Of a DNA stretch of 64,000 nt, positions 1-11,668 are shown one piece after another. Position numbers and translations under genes: made by a program. The stretch comes from Trichoderma breve (Eukaryota; Ascomycota; Sordariomycetes; Hypocreales; Hypocreaceae), in the NCBI RefSeq assembly GCF_028502605.1, contig NC_079232.1, forward strand, positions 496,001 to 560,000, in the 5' to 3' direction. The notes under the pieces were generated by a model. It did not search any database. It saw only the letters and a list, made by a program, of their open reading frames with translations, and was not told where the DNA came from. The first letter of the stretch is position 1; every line of letters starts with the position of its first letter.

Positions 1-374
1 ATGCCAACCCCCAAGACTCGGCTGGTGACACCCGTGGTCGGTCTTTGCAGCGACTTCGCGACTCCGCTCCTCTTACTAGCCCCATGAGGAACGGTCTCGG
101 CAAACCTCAGGCTCCTCTTCTCAGCCGCGTAACGGAGGAGGCAACAATTGAGCTTACCGATGCTGTTATCGAGCCTAGCACTTTGGTTGACGTGGAGGAC
201 GATGATGACTCACCGCGAAACAGCGAGGAGGGCAAGCGTCCAACAGTCACAACCCTTGAGCGGACATCATCAGACTTGGCCAAGGACAAGGGCAAGGAAG
301 TCGAGGTTCCCAAGGCAACCAGCAAAACCCCCGAGGTTGTCATTGATGACACCATGAAGGAAATTGAGATTTAA
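1..374 (+). CDS. C-terminal end of an unidentified protein (5' truncated by window edge)
   Basis: An open frame enters from the left edge (first full codon at base 3) and ends at TAA 372-374, giving about 123 residues of a C-terminus. The sequence is low-complexity and probably disordered: Ser/Pro/Thr-rich, with an acidic run (VEDDDD), several basic/acidic KDKGKEVEV-like segments and a final EIEI. There is no domain or membrane segment in the visible part. Upstream exons lie outside the window, so function cannot be inferred. The frame is open from the edge and compositionally protein-like, but I cannot exclude that part of it is intron. Confidence 0.55.
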   Translation, partial: ANPQDSAGDTRGRSLQRLRDSAPLTSPMRNGLGKPQAPLLSRVTEEATIELTDAVIEPSTLVDVEDDDDSPRNSEEGKRPTVTTLERTSSDLAKDKGKEVEVPKATSKTPEVVIDDTMKEIEI

Positions 375-1564
375 ACGAATTTCGCATAACGAGTCGAGGC
401 GGCAGAAATGAAGGAGCTACCGAGTTGATATCGAACACTCCATGATGGCACGACTTGAAGTTCCCGTAGACCGGTCAATGACAGAAGCGGTCTCCGTTCA
501 CGCGTCAGTATCTACGTTTTAACAAAACACACTTTGGGCGTTGGTGGCGTTATGGCGGCCGCTGGAGGCGTGTCATAAGCATTTTGCTTTTTTCCTTTGC
601 TTTTCTTTTTCTATTCGTTTCTTCTTCTACTACTTCAGTTTTTTTATTCTTTCCATCAAACTTTATTCTCTTTGGAAGATGTACAGCGCTTGAGAAAGCA
701 TTAGAGCGGCAGAAGAAATCGGCACACGACTTTATACTAGGCTATTGCCTTTTTTTCTTTACAGAAAATGCTTTAGCGAAAGACCCTATTTGGCCGAGGT
801 TTTTTACATCTGGTTGCTGCTGGGGCATGATGAGCGAAGCTGGGCTATGAATGCAGAAAGGGTTGTAATTGCTGTGTATCATTATGAAGGCTTTATTCTG
901 CATTGGACTGTACTGGTAATTAGAAGGATAAAATGGATTTTGCCATGATTAGTCGAGGATGAATGGAAAAAACGATTAATTTCAGATTACTTAATTGCCT
1001 GCTTGCTTGACTGCTTGTTCTAGTAGTTTGTGTTGACGTGGATTTGTGGCGTGAACTTGGTTGCCATGGCCAAGACATAAACAAGCGGGAAAGGCGCTGT
1101 TGATGGCAATTGGCCAATGAGAAGAGGGCGGCTCGGGAAGCGCAGGACGGACGCTGGCGCTAAATGGGTTTGGCGCATTCTTTTGTTTTCAATTCGTTTT
1201 CGGACATGGGATTTTGATGGCGTCTGGGGACGATTGTTTGGCACAGTTGCTGCATTTTGTGGTTTTTTTTTTTTTTCTTTTTGGAGGTGTCGTGGAGGGT
1301 GATGTCATATCATCCGTCATCTTATAGCAGGTGAGTTTGGCCATCAAGGTGCGCTTAAGTAAGCGGAATTTACGAGTACTTTGTCGAGTTCGTATTGATG
1401 GAGTATTTGCCATAAACCTCTCCCCCTTGCCTTATCTAGCATTTTTCACTGCAACTGCTTCCAATCACCATCAGAAATATCTCGTATTTCACAGTTACAT
1501 CTTTTCAATATACTAGTACATGTTGTTGTCATTGTTTTTTCTTGTTCTTTCTCGTTTCTGTTTA
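375..1564. other. Intergenic, no gene seen
   Basis: This is the 3' flank of the left-edge gene and the region below the tentative minus-strand gene. It is T-rich on the plus strand, with a long oligo-T tract near 1262-1280. Short open frames here lack splice structure or protein-like composition. Nothing supportable was seen. Confidence 0.6.
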
Positions 1565-2576
1565 TCAATCATCTAGGGGAATCACGTATTCAGTCGACGG
1601 AAGAGATCTCTCTACATAAGAACCATACGGCGTCCCATATTGTCGTCTCCCTAATCTGTCCTCGACTTTATACCAGCTCAGAGCACGAAACCAATAGTTA
1701 TGAAGCGATTTGACCTCATATTGGTCGATGGTACCGGCTAGCAGGCGGTTGTGTAGCATTGTCACGACGCAGTGGCACCGATTGATAGCCAGAGTGCGCA
1801 GTCCGACGTGAAATAGCTGGCAGGTCGAGGATACAGTATAGTAGCCGGCTGCGCAGAACGTCACGAAAGCTCCGTTGTCTAGGTATGGGTTATAATGCAA
1901 GCTGCGTATCAGGTACGATGCAGACATCAAGATTGACCTGTTATCACGGTTTGCGGAAACACATTAGCCGTGCTTTTGGACCAGATTCCTGACTCAGGGA
2001 GAGTGACAGGCACTTATCATCGACAATCTTGATATAGAAAGAGAAACGAACCACATGGTAAGAGAGCCTGCAATGTCAATCATGTGCCTGCCATTCTCAT
2101 AAAGCAGGTCCAAGATATTCTTCAATGCGACCAAGCCCGAGATGGCCATATCAGATTCCACCTTGTGCCGCCATCCGTTACTAGACATGTTTCCGTCGCT
2201 GAAACGTACAAGGCTATCAATTTGCTGAGGATATACTGTGGATTCTACTCCTTCTGTCAATTCACAGCCCCCTATACTTTAGGGAGAATAGCCCCAACTC
2301 ACCTTGGCCATACTCTGGGACCACACCTTTTGAGTCCTTATTGCAATCTCTGTGCTCGACGTATTTTCCTAGATGATATCCGACGGAGCGTATCTTTGAA
2401 TCGAATTCTGCCCAGGTGGCTGCCTCGTCTATCCTGTGATAGTGGTTGGGAGCAGATATAAATGCGGTCGAGCTTCCTCTGTCCGGCTGAGGCGAATTCA
2501 GGTAAAGGATATGTCCATTGCCTTCAAAAGTTGATCTTTGACTTATCGCTTCCGCATCGTTGTAGTAGTCAGACAT
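1565..2576 (-). CDS. Tentative three-exon gene, unrecognised product (~281 aa)
   Basis: On the minus strand an ATG at 2576 opens an exon (2303-2576) ending in a clean GTGAGT donor. A 49-nt intron (2254-2302, acceptor TTGACAG) joins it in frame to a second exon reading through a hydrophobic/helical stretch (LVALKNILDLLYENGRHMID). A second, less certain intron (about 1938-2054, branch CTAAT, acceptor AACAG) joins to a last exon ending at 1565; these choices keep frame and give 281 codons. The 5' end may be wrong: minus-strand donor-like sites at about 2747-2752 and 2875-2880, and short open exons between 2750 and 2990, could be upstream exons. It is divergent to the gene at 3177. No family is recognised. 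Confidence 0.4.
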
Positions 2577-3176
2577 CGTAGTCGGCAGTTCATTTTACTA
2601 ACATGGAGCCGCTATCTAGGACACGATTGATGTCGGTATACGGAAGTCTGTCAGTACATTTTCCATAAACATGCAGAGTCGAGATGAATACAGCCGCCGG
2701 ATGGCCACAATATTGGCTAAAAGATGTCGACATGATCGGTATTTACCTGGTCGGCGCTTTGGTTACAACCCCGCAGCAGGATTGCCAATAGCTCAGTCGG
2801 AGAAGAACGTGCCGCTCCAGTCGTCCTGGGCTACGTGTTCGTCCATGCATCACGTCCAATCCGCGGGCGCAAAACTTACCTCGGGAATATACTTAGGCAT
2901 CAACCAATTAATATGGCGAAATAGTGACGTTATCTGGAGATTAGATGGAACGATGTATACTTTGATATACATATCGCCGAATTACGAGGCTGCAGCATGT
3001 GACGGAAAAGGCGAAGTGACTCCCTCAAAAGTCGTCGGTCCCTGTGATGCGGGATCATTTCTTTTTCTTTGGCGAACTGTGATTTTGCCTTGAAAAGATC
3101 CTATCCAGCCTTTAGTTCAATAGAAAACGAACAGAAGCATCTTTCGAGTGTGCAAATTACCTATCGCGATCGTCTA

Positions 3177-4986
3177 ATGTCCGGCCCAGAGGAATCTACA
3201 AGCTCGTTCTTTGTGGGCGGAAAGCCTCCGAACTATGAGGATGTCGAAACCATAACTGTTGACCCAAACCCAAAGCTGCTGCTCCGATTAGAAGTCTGGT
3301 ATTTCTCCAGTGACGGTAGATCGCAAAAGAAGAACAAAAGATTTGCCGAGGCATTTAAGGAGGCCAGTCTGGAGAACTGGGATGTGAAGGAAGTCGCCGT
3401 GATTGAACCAGATGGCGCTTCTAATCGTGATGATTTTGTACCCATCCAGGCAAGAAACCTTCTATTTACTTATTGGTATAGGCGTGGTTGCACTCGAGTC
3501 TCGTAGTATTGTAGCTGATATTGTGATTGTCTCTTTCAAGGTTGAATTCAAGCATAATGAGTATACCGACAACGATCCCAACGGCAGAGCTCAGAACCAT
3601 ACCCGAGAGCTCTGCAGGCGTATCATTCCATCTGTCGTCTTTCGGTTCTTTCTCAATATTCACAGCAAGCCCCATACTATGAGTCTGGTTGCTCGTAACG
3701 TGTCGCCTGAGCACCAGCAGAGATATTGTCAGCTTTTCATTATCAATAAGCTGAACATTCGTGTGGACCAACTTTTGACACCCACTGGAGTAGACGATGC
3801 ATGTATCGATGAAATTGTTGCTCGGTATGACTACATCGCTTATCATCGGTGAATTTATCATCACCGGATACCCTTGCTGACATGTGAAGATTATCTACTC
3901 TACCCAATGCCCTTTCAACGCTATCGCAGATTGTGGAGATATTTTCTATATACCAGCTCCTCCACGGGCAAACCGTACCCCAATTTTCATTCATGCACAA
4001 GCAAGATGCTGATCAAGTCTTCAATGTGCGAACATCCGTTCTTGGGGATATTGAATCCCTTGTCAGGATCGCAGAAGAGGTAGTACGCATCACCCTTTTC
4101 TTTTCATTAAGCAGGCTATCTGACAGGATACAGCTGAGACCATTGTACGAGGCCAACGTGGATCAGGCAGCGGCGGAGAAGTTGGCGACGGAGTTCCAAG
4201 TCGACTTTGCAGATGTAATGGGCAATCTAGGGGAAGTAAAAAGCAACTTATGTCCGTACTATTCTCACCCAATCTGTCCATTGTTGCCATTCAAAGATCT
4301 AATCTCAATTTGATTCAGGTTTTACTCCTCAGCAATTGTATGAAACTGGCCTGAATCTCCGCACAGCAAATACCATGCTCTCAAGAGCAAGAGACTTTCT
4401 AGGGCCGCATCTAGAGCGTCAAGTCGAGCGATATGAGAACGATATGCGATTACCTAAAAATATTCGATTTGGAAGTGTAATAGCTGGTGCAAGTACTGGA
4501 GGAGCCATTCTTCTTGGTGGTTTGGCTTCAAATCCTTTGACTTTGACGATCGCTGTGTTTTTGTACGCGGCTGTAGCAGCGCAGAGCAATATTGGGGCGA
4601 TTTCGAAGAAGAGTGAAGCAATCAAAACATGTGAGTCATTCAGGAAAGCCCTCTCACGGCTTTATCTAACATTGTGCAATACAGTTTTACGAGATTTAAA
4701 AGACATGGCGGATGTGTTTGACGAGGCCCGGAGGTCTGTGGCCGTGGCAGTTTGTCAGGACGTTTTTAACATAGGGCTCGATGATTTGGGACAGCACGAG
4801 CGAGCGGCAATTCTGAACAGCTTTGGTATTGATGTTAGTGCATTGAGGCACGAAGAGTATCGCCAGAGTCTTGTTGAGAGCAGTATTGAGAAGCTGATGA
4901 CTTATTATAAAGAGATGGGAACAGATTTTGAGCACATGGTTAGGGTGTGTGGGCATGAACTAAATGATGCAAAGGTGCCACTGTAA
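3177..4986 (+). CDS. Six-exon gene for a helical protein with a Gly/Ala-rich hydrophobic hairpin (~486 aa), family unknown
   Basis: Proposed exons are 3177-3437, 3541-3848, 3890-4079, 4134-4235, 4333-4630 and 4685-4986. Together they keep frame for 487 codons. The introns at 4080 (GTAGTA, CTGAC branch) and 4631 (GTGAGT, CTAAC, ACAG) are strong; 3849-3889 is only 41 nt but has a perfect CTGAC branch; the first intron is the weakest. The N-terminus is a mixed soluble region. The middle and end are long amphipathic, coiled-coil-like helices. They flank a hydrophobic segment in exon 5, about 40 residues, rich in Gly, Ala, Leu and Ile (includes GASTGGAILLGGLASNP). There is no signal peptide. Helix-hairpin-helix layout resembles alpha-helical membrane-inserting proteins, but that is architecture only; I recognise no family. 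Confidence 0.65.
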
Positions 4987-5337
4987 GTTGTGGCTATTGG
5001 TAGTAAACTATAGCATAGGCCAAGTAATCTGTCTATGCGAAGAGAGTGAGTCAGAACATATCAAGATCTCAAATCATACTGAAGGATATAGCAGGCTATA
5101 TAAAGACTCTACAATACGAAGCCGCTTAACGAACTTAGATGTTGTGTTGCGTCTCAAGATTGAGTCTCAAATTCCCAGGAAACTGCCAGATATTTTATGT
5201 TATCTTCGTTGTGAAATTGTTTGATCTTAAAGAAAAAAGGTTATGTATCCTTTAGATACGGCTTTATATAAGTCATCAAATAGGGTATCACTCCATCCAA
5301 GCTATAAAAAAAACATCGCCCTTATTGCTAACATTTC
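4987..5337. other. Intergenic between convergent genes, no gene seen
   Basis: AT-rich spacer between the stop codons of the 3177-4986 gene and the minus-strand DUF3433 gene. It contains only short noncoding-looking frames. Confidence 0.6.
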
Positions 5338-8300
5338 TCACAACCAAGTGCCATTTCTCACCGGCTCAAACGTCCCCTGGTTCCTCCTCCTCAAATCCCC
5401 CGTCACTGCCCTCCGCACCACAGACTTCTTCTCTTTCAACGACGCGGGATCAATCAGAGCTACATAAGGATCCACGTCAATCCCCAGGTGCACCTTCTGA
5501 TCTACCCCGATGTATCGGCCGAAACTATACGTCTTTTTATCCTTTGATTTGTCGTCTGGTCCTCTTGAAGACGACCCTTGATCTTCTAGGATGTGACTTG
5601 CAGAGACAAAGGCAAGGACTGAGCCAATAGTGGTGGGTACGCGGGGGAGGTTGAATATGATGCCGCGAGAGTAGAAAATGACGACTGCGAGGATGTTGAG
5701 GGAGAGAACCGTCACGGTGATTATAAAGGCGTTTCGGTCCATGAATATCCGTGTTTCTTCTGTTAATCTCTGGCCTGTTATTAAGGCCTCCTTGTCGCCA
5801 GGCACAAATACTTGTTGGTTAAGGCTTAGTAAGATTGCAAATAATTGCCGGTAGATTTTCTCGATTGCGGGAATCAAGTCATTAGGATCAGGAACTGGTT
5901 TGCTGGGATCCAGAAAATCTCGGGTGTCGAGAGTTACAGTCAGGAGATAGTTAATCCAGTCTCTTGATAGTGTGTCGTTATGCCATACCTTGGCAAAATG
6001 GCTGACGAGGGTATTCATATTGCTGATCATCCTGTTTGTTTGCACATCCCCGTCATCGCCGTCCAGATGCGTGGAAAGATCACTCGTTCTTTCGTATTCT
6101 AGCACATTGCCCTCCGCGTCATGCCGTACATCAAACATAGCAGTCTGAAAGAATATCTGACAAATAGCAAAACTTGCTTCAATGGTCGCATTCATATTTT
6201 CTGCTTGAGGTGTTCTACCCCATCCAAACGTCATAGGTCGGGTGCAACTTTCGGAAAGGGACGCCTCCGCGGCATCGCTATATTCAATAGCAGATTGGCC
6301 AGTAGGTCTGGTCGTCGTACTCGTTCTGAACTTCATTTCGGCAACCTCTAGCAAGGTAGTGGTATCGGTTGAACAAGTCGAAGCCAAACTTGCTGGATAT
6401 GAGAGTGCGAGCGTATGTTGCGGCACGGCGGTACAGTTCATACCGACGCCAAAACCTCGAGTGGGAATTCTATAAGTGCTGCTGCTGTTACTTTGGCCCC
6501 CGCTATCGACAGTATAAGGCTGAAAGAAGTAGTCCGGCGTTGTCCAAGATGGAAGTTGTGTTCCAGATGTGTAGTTCGACATGGCAACGTATGCCTCATC
6601 TTGGTAAACACGCATAGTTATCGTTCTCGCACTGAGGTAACCTGGCAAATCGAATACAGTTTGGTTATCGAACTGCGGAGCAATATTCGGGGTGAAAGTT
6701 GATGTATAGATTGCAGTTGTCTGATCCTCGTTGAAAAGAGCACCGAGTCCAACAGCGAGGACATTTGACAGCAGCGCAATGATGCACAGCATAGCTAGCA
6801 TAAGATGCCGCGATCTGAGCGCCCTCCAAATGACTAGTTGTGGAGGAAGTGCCGTGTAGGTGGTGTCAATGGACTTTGATGGTTCACTTCGGCCCCTCGA
6901 TAAGACTTTAAACGGCTGGAGGAGACACATAAACCTGTTTATCAACACCCAAAAAGGTTCGGAGAAGGTGGCAAAGGCAGTGGGAATGTAGTTTTCGAGA
7001 ATCTGTAGGACCTCGAAATTATTTGATGGTCGTATAAGGCCTATGCTCAGTGTTAAATCGTAGCTCAGTTGATGTTTTCAGGTTATACTGACCTTTACTC
7101 TTGTCGTTTTGAACCTTGAGGTATACAATGGTGACAAGAGCACCAACCTGTACCAGGCCAAACAATAGTCCAATTTCTCTCTTAAGAGGTATCGGTCGAA
7201 TTGGGTCATAGTAGCCGGTTGGTTTATCGAATTTCCTCTCATTCTCGTCGCCTTCTGGACCATCCACCTTCTCTAAGTATATGTTACCATCATCGCTATA
7301 TTCGTCTCGTGTAAGTCGGAATTTATCGTCTTTGAATAATTCTTTCAGCGACTTCTCGTCAGCGTGATCCGCAGGGCGAAATAGCTTGTTCGTTTCTTGC
7401 CCGTGGCGAAAAATTGCGGCTAGCCTGGAGATAGAGGACGGGTTTGTAGTTAAATAGCTCGTAGACGTATGGCAGAACCATAGCAAGCAGGCTGTAGAAA
7501 TCGCCACAAAGAGGAGAAGGCCTTCGACAATGGCAGAAAATAGTCGACTGACAAGAATACCGCTCTGTTGAAACTCGGAAACTGCTGTGCTGTTGACTAC
7601 AGTCGTATCATTAACCAACATCTGGTTTACCGCAATCGAAAACAGGTACTTGTGGGCGCGGTTGAATGCTTCATGTAGCAGGACAGGGTCGCCATATGGA
7701 GTTGCTGGCTCGTTATGAGGAGCAAGAGCATAGCCAACCATGTTGGAAAACGGAAGGGTTATATTGGTCTTGTCCAACTGAGGACCTTGTTCAATGACAT
7801 ACTCATATGGAAAATCTCGGGTGATATCCAACACCTGTTCCATTGGCATGCCGTTTGCGATCAAAAACTCAAAGGAAGTCGAATTGAATTCTTTTTCAGT
7901 TAAAAGTTCTGGGGGGGAGATAGGTTGAATTGACGTATTCAGCGGCTGGAAACCATTTGTGTCAATAGTAATCATCACCTGTTGCTTATAGTAAGATGGC
8001 TGGCAGAACAGCGCGGTTATATTGACCTCGGGTACTTGTTTGGCACTGCCGCCCTTAGTTGACACCCATGCGGCGAGGAATTGATGTGTCGAATTTGCAG
8101 TAGCAGGGCAATTCTTGGAATCAGCCAACTGGTAGTCTGAGTATGGGCTTGTGTAATATCCAATATAGTACATCTTGAGATTTACAAAGACGTCGAGATT
8201 GATGAAAGTATTGCAGCCCTGGCCGTTCCCGAAGTGCATCACCATGGTAGAAAAATTCTGTTTTGGTTGCTCGGCTGGCCAACATTCGAGTTCGGTCCAT

Positions 8301-9257
8301 AACTTTGTTGTCGTGGCCGTCCAATTCGTTTGTAGTTGAGACTCTCCGGGATCATTATCTATATAGAACGGAAGTGTGCCATAATCGGCGGTCGTAAACG
8401 GAGGCCAAGATTGGCCGAGCCATGCGACGGAATATCCTGTATTGAGAATCTGGTTGGTGAGATAGTCGGACTGGTTTGCCAACGGAACGATAGATGATCT
8501 CGTTCCAATTACTGCCGATTCGGTGATATTGACCAAGCCTGTTCCCATGATGGAACTTTGCAAAGGGGTGATGAGCCAAAATATGACAACCGTCACTGTT
8601 CCCGCAAAAAATACAGGCCAATGCCTTTTGACTGTTAGATATTTAGGCTCTTTATGTGTGTGTATAGTGGAATTTACCTCCTCCTAGCAGCTTTGATAGG
8701 GACAGTGGCAATAAAGTCGTAGGGGTAATCGAGAAACATAGAGTTTTCGGCCGTTGCTCCTTCAGGCTTGGATAGCTCGAACCATGGCTGCATCCGCTTG
8801 ACATCGAGATCCACCCAGCTCCATACCAGACTGTATAATACTGCAATAATATTAGGAGCGTATAGATAGCTTATCATAGCATATTGTGGGATTTCGTCTT
8901 GTGTTCGTGAGAGCGCGAGGCCACCTCGAGAACGGCTGAGCTGTGCCAATACCTCAATGGCAACACCAATTAGAAGCGTTAAAATCGTAAGGAGCGTCAA
9001 GATCGGGGCTGTCATAGACAGGGGCTTCCACCCTTTCTGTGATCCTGGACCATTTTAGTTGCTGTGTTGCCCTCATGAGTGTAGCCAGGTCCGTATTTAC
9101 CATCTCGTCGTCGGAATGTCTCTCTTACACGCGGATACCACGTTGTTTTAGTCTCCACCCGACGTGCTGTATCATCTCTGAATGACTGCGATTGCCATTG
9201 TCCGGGTATTGCGTGATCGTCCGGTGAGAGAGGCTCGAGTTCGGTTCGCGACGCCAT
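5338..9257 (-). CDS. DUF3433-family fungal multipass membrane protein (~1248 aa)
   Basis: Four exons on the minus strand: 9101-9257, 8678-9032, 7093-8624 and 5338-7040. Introns are 68, 53 and 52 nt, and total frame is kept (1249 codons). Start is ATG 9257. After a short polar N-terminus come TM helices (TAPILTLLTILTLLIG), a WSWVD segment, an RRHWPVFFAG junction into another TM, then a large Asn-glycosylation-rich, presumably extracytosolic, domain. The layout then repeats: TM, cytosolic linker, ENYIPTAFATFSEPFW, TM, second glycosylation-rich domain, final TM near residue 1140 and a basic cytosolic tail. This tandem W-x-P/TM arrangement is typical of DUF3433 proteins. Their biochemical role is unknown; location is probably plasma membrane or secretory pathway (inference). 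Length is normal for two-copy members. Confidence 0.85.
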
Positions 9258-10378
9258 AACGAAAGACAAATGCGCCCAAAGATCCAATCCTAGTTCGAGC
9301 AAGCAAACAAACAAAACATGACACGATAAGTCTGCCGCCAGCGACAGAAACAAAAAGATAAGGAAATGAGAGAGGGAAATGAGGGAAGAGGGAAACGTAC
9401 AAGATTGCACTGAGGGATGGCACTGCCTCTATAATATATGAAGTCGCCTTGCCTCACAAGAGGCGAAGTCTAATCTAACGGCCAACATCGAATAAACGTC
9501 CAGCTCTAACAAATACACACGTATTTTTTCTCATCAGGCTGTTATCGTCGTACATCACAAAGCTGTTGGTGCCATCACTGATCCTTGCTGCAGATATTCC
9601 ATGTGTGAAACCCGGCATCTCCACTTCAACGAACGGTTAAGCGCCCGAGATGCCGCCCCCAGCCAATAGACGCGAATCTTCACAGAGATTAGCCGCAAAA
9701 GCCCTGTCAACTACCGCTCTGCCCATCTCGAAATGGGAATCGCGAGGCTTTCAGCTGTTAATTTTAGTATAATTGGGTGGGTTTACTGTGGCTCTTCCTG
9801 CCTCGATGCTACATTCTCGCGCTTATTTGTGAGACAGCTTTTGCTTCTTAAAAGCCCAAGAAGCTCGCAGTTTCGTCCCTGTGAATTCTGCGACCTATTC
9901 ACTACCATATCTCTTCAATTTTTTAGGCGTAGCTAGGTTCCTAACGAGACGTAGCATGGTGGGAGACGATCTCTATCATGTATTTCCGCTTCTCAATACG
10001 CTTTTCATTTAGGAAATACATTTGAATCGCTTAACGAGTCGAAGTGTTCTACTGTAACTACTACTACATCACTCCGGGATTACGAGAACCTTCACAAAGC
10101 CAGAAATCATGTAGCAAAGCAGTGAACAATTTGATGGTAAAGAACCAATGATATGCCAATTCTTATTTTCTAGGCCAAGCCAAACCCCCCATAATGATAC
10201 AGAAAAAACGAAAGATACAAGTATATGTACATAAAAGAATGTCAATCCTTCCCACAAATGAATGTTCAAATGTTCATCACAAATCTATGCGAAATCCCTA
10301 GCCCGTTATCATAAACGGTATCGACATGTTTATGTCCAAAATCGAAGAAGTAAACGAGAGAATGCCAGTTCATGCTGT
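9258..10378. other. Intergenic, no gene seen
   Basis: This contains the promoter side of the DUF3433 gene (directly above 9257) and the 3' flank of the AA11 gene. Short open frames (e.g. 9733-9936) lack codon or protein character. No TATA element was identified with confidence. Confidence 0.55.
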
Positions 10379-11668
10379 TTAAGCACGAATGCGAGTGGCG
10401 CGGCGCATGGAGTTGCCGCCACGCTTGGCAACCATGTTAAGGTTGGCAGATTGTCCAGCTTGGCATGAAGTGCCAGAAGCGAGAGCCTGAGCGGGAGACC
10501 AAGCTCCGCTGGCGCAACGCTGGAACTGGGATCCTCCAATGCAGTTCCACTGGCCCTCGGAAGAGCAAGCCGTGCCAGCCGCGAAACCACCGCTGGGGCT
10601 AGAGCCGGAGCCCGAACCCGAACCCGAGCCGGAGCCGGAGCCGGAGCCGGAGGTAGGGGCGGGAGCGGGAGCGGGAGTAGCAGAAGTAGCAACTGGAGCT
10701 TGGGACTGAACTGGCAAGTTCACCAGAGGAGCAGAGGTGGGCTTGGAGGGGGCAGGCTGGGATGCGGGCTGAGAGGCAACCTGAGAAGCGGCAGGAGGGG
10801 CGGCAGGCTGGGTGGCAGCGGGAGGCTGTCCACCGCCGATAGGGCTGGTGATGAAGACACCGCCGGGGATGCTCTGAGGAGCCTTGGTGGGCTGAGCAGG
10901 AGCAGCAGAAGTCTGAGCACCACCGGTGGGAGTGGGAGCCGGGGCGTTTCCACCGCTGCCACCCATACCAAATTTGCAGTTCTGGGTGTTTTTGGGACCA
11001 GCAAATACGCTTGTTGCTCCATTCAACTTGACAACGTCCGATCCAGGGTCAGGGAACTCAAGGTCAGTACTGTCCGCGGTTTGGCAGGAGTCGCCGCCGC
11101 CGAAAATATTGGCCTGGAACATTTCGGGAAGCGTGTTCAGGAAATCCTTGGAGCCACCCGAGCCGGTGACAGACAAGGGAGCACAGTTCATGTACATCTC
11201 ACGGTTGCCAATCTTGTTGAACCAAGTCCAGGCAAGAGTGTAGTTACCAGTCGCCAGCTCCTTGGGGATGGTGAAGTCATATGTGTACGGGTCGATGGCG
11301 TTAGCGTCGTCACCCATGTTGCCGGTCTGGTCCTGTGCAGGGCAGCCACCCTCGATGGACTTGATAACTCTCCATACAGAGTTCTTGTCGGGCTGGGCGT
11401 CGGTAGTCACAGAAACCTGGCAAGAACCGCCGCCGTGAACAGCACTTCCAACGAAGGAGAGCTTCTGAGTGCTGCCCTGAGCATACACGTTGCTGGCACC
11501 CTGGAGGTCGTAGACACCAGTTCGCTGTTTGCAGGGGAAATCGGAGCCGTCCGCAAAAAGAGGAGCGTTGGACAGAGTTGAACCGCCGTAGGGAACGGGG
11601 TTGGACATTTTCATGTGGGCACTGGCGGCCGAGGCCAGGACAGTGATGGTGAAGAGCTTGGAGAACAT
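10379..11668 (-). CDS. AA11-family lytic polysaccharide monooxygenase, secreted, with C-terminal X278-like module (429 aa)
   Basis: Single exon from ATG 11668 (MFSKLF) to TAA 10379. A signal peptide of about 17 residues ends in ASA, leaving His18 as the mature N-terminus, as the LPMO copper brace needs. The second ligand is probably His78 (in SAVHGGGSC), and an axial Tyr159 lies in REMYMN; the pattern matches AA11 chitin-active LPMOs, oxidative cleavers of crystalline chitin. The catalytic domain runs to about residue 265 with many Cys. Then comes a long Pro/Ala/Gln/Ser linker, a (Gly-Ser)n tract, and a Cys-containing module of about 40 residues (GTACSSEGQWNC...) resembling the X278 module of AA11 enzymes, and a basic tail. 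An in-frame upstream extension exists, but the signal peptide fixes the start. It probably acts in fungal wall turnover or mycoparasitism (inference). Confidence 0.9.
   Translation of the reverse strand: MFSKLFTITVLASAASAHMKMSNPVPYGGSTLSNAPLFADGSDFPCKQRTGVYDLQGASNVYAQGSTQKLSFVGSAVHGGGSCQVSVTTDAQPDKNSVWRVIKSIEGGCPAQDQTGNMGDDANAIDPYTYDFTIPKELATGNYTLAWTWFNKIGNREMYMNCAPLSVTGSGGSKDFLNTLPEMFQANIFGGGDSCQTADSTDLEFPDPGSDVVKLNGATSVFAGPKNTQNCKFGMGGSGGNAPAPTPTGGAQTSAAPAQPTKAPQSIPGGVFITSPIGGGQPPAATQPAAPPAASQVASQPASQPAPSKPTSAPLVNLPVQSQAPVATSATPAPAPAPTSGSGSGSGSGSGSGSGSSPSGGFAAGTACSSEGQWNCIGGSQFQRCASGAWSPAQALASGTSCQAGQSANLNMVAKRGGNSMRRATRIRA
10608..10652. repeat. Hexanucleotide microsatellite encoding the (Gly-Ser)n linker
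   Basis: About seven tandem copies of a 6-nt unit (GAGCCC/GAACCC/GAGCCG/GAGCCG-type on the plus strand) lie inside the AA11 gene and encode alternating Gly-Ser. Such tracts expand and contract by slippage, so linker length may vary between strains. Confidence 0.8.

Noticed and set aside
3466..4000. Minus-strand frames with a TM-like segment
   Set aside because: Antisense of the six-exon gene. The plus strand has consistent CTGAC/CTAAC introns and continuous phase, while the minus frames lack splice logic.
10700..11581. 293-codon plus-strand ORF opposite the AA11 gene
   Set aside because: Antisense of a GC-rich gene with strong family match on the other strand; Gly/Arg-rich shadow.
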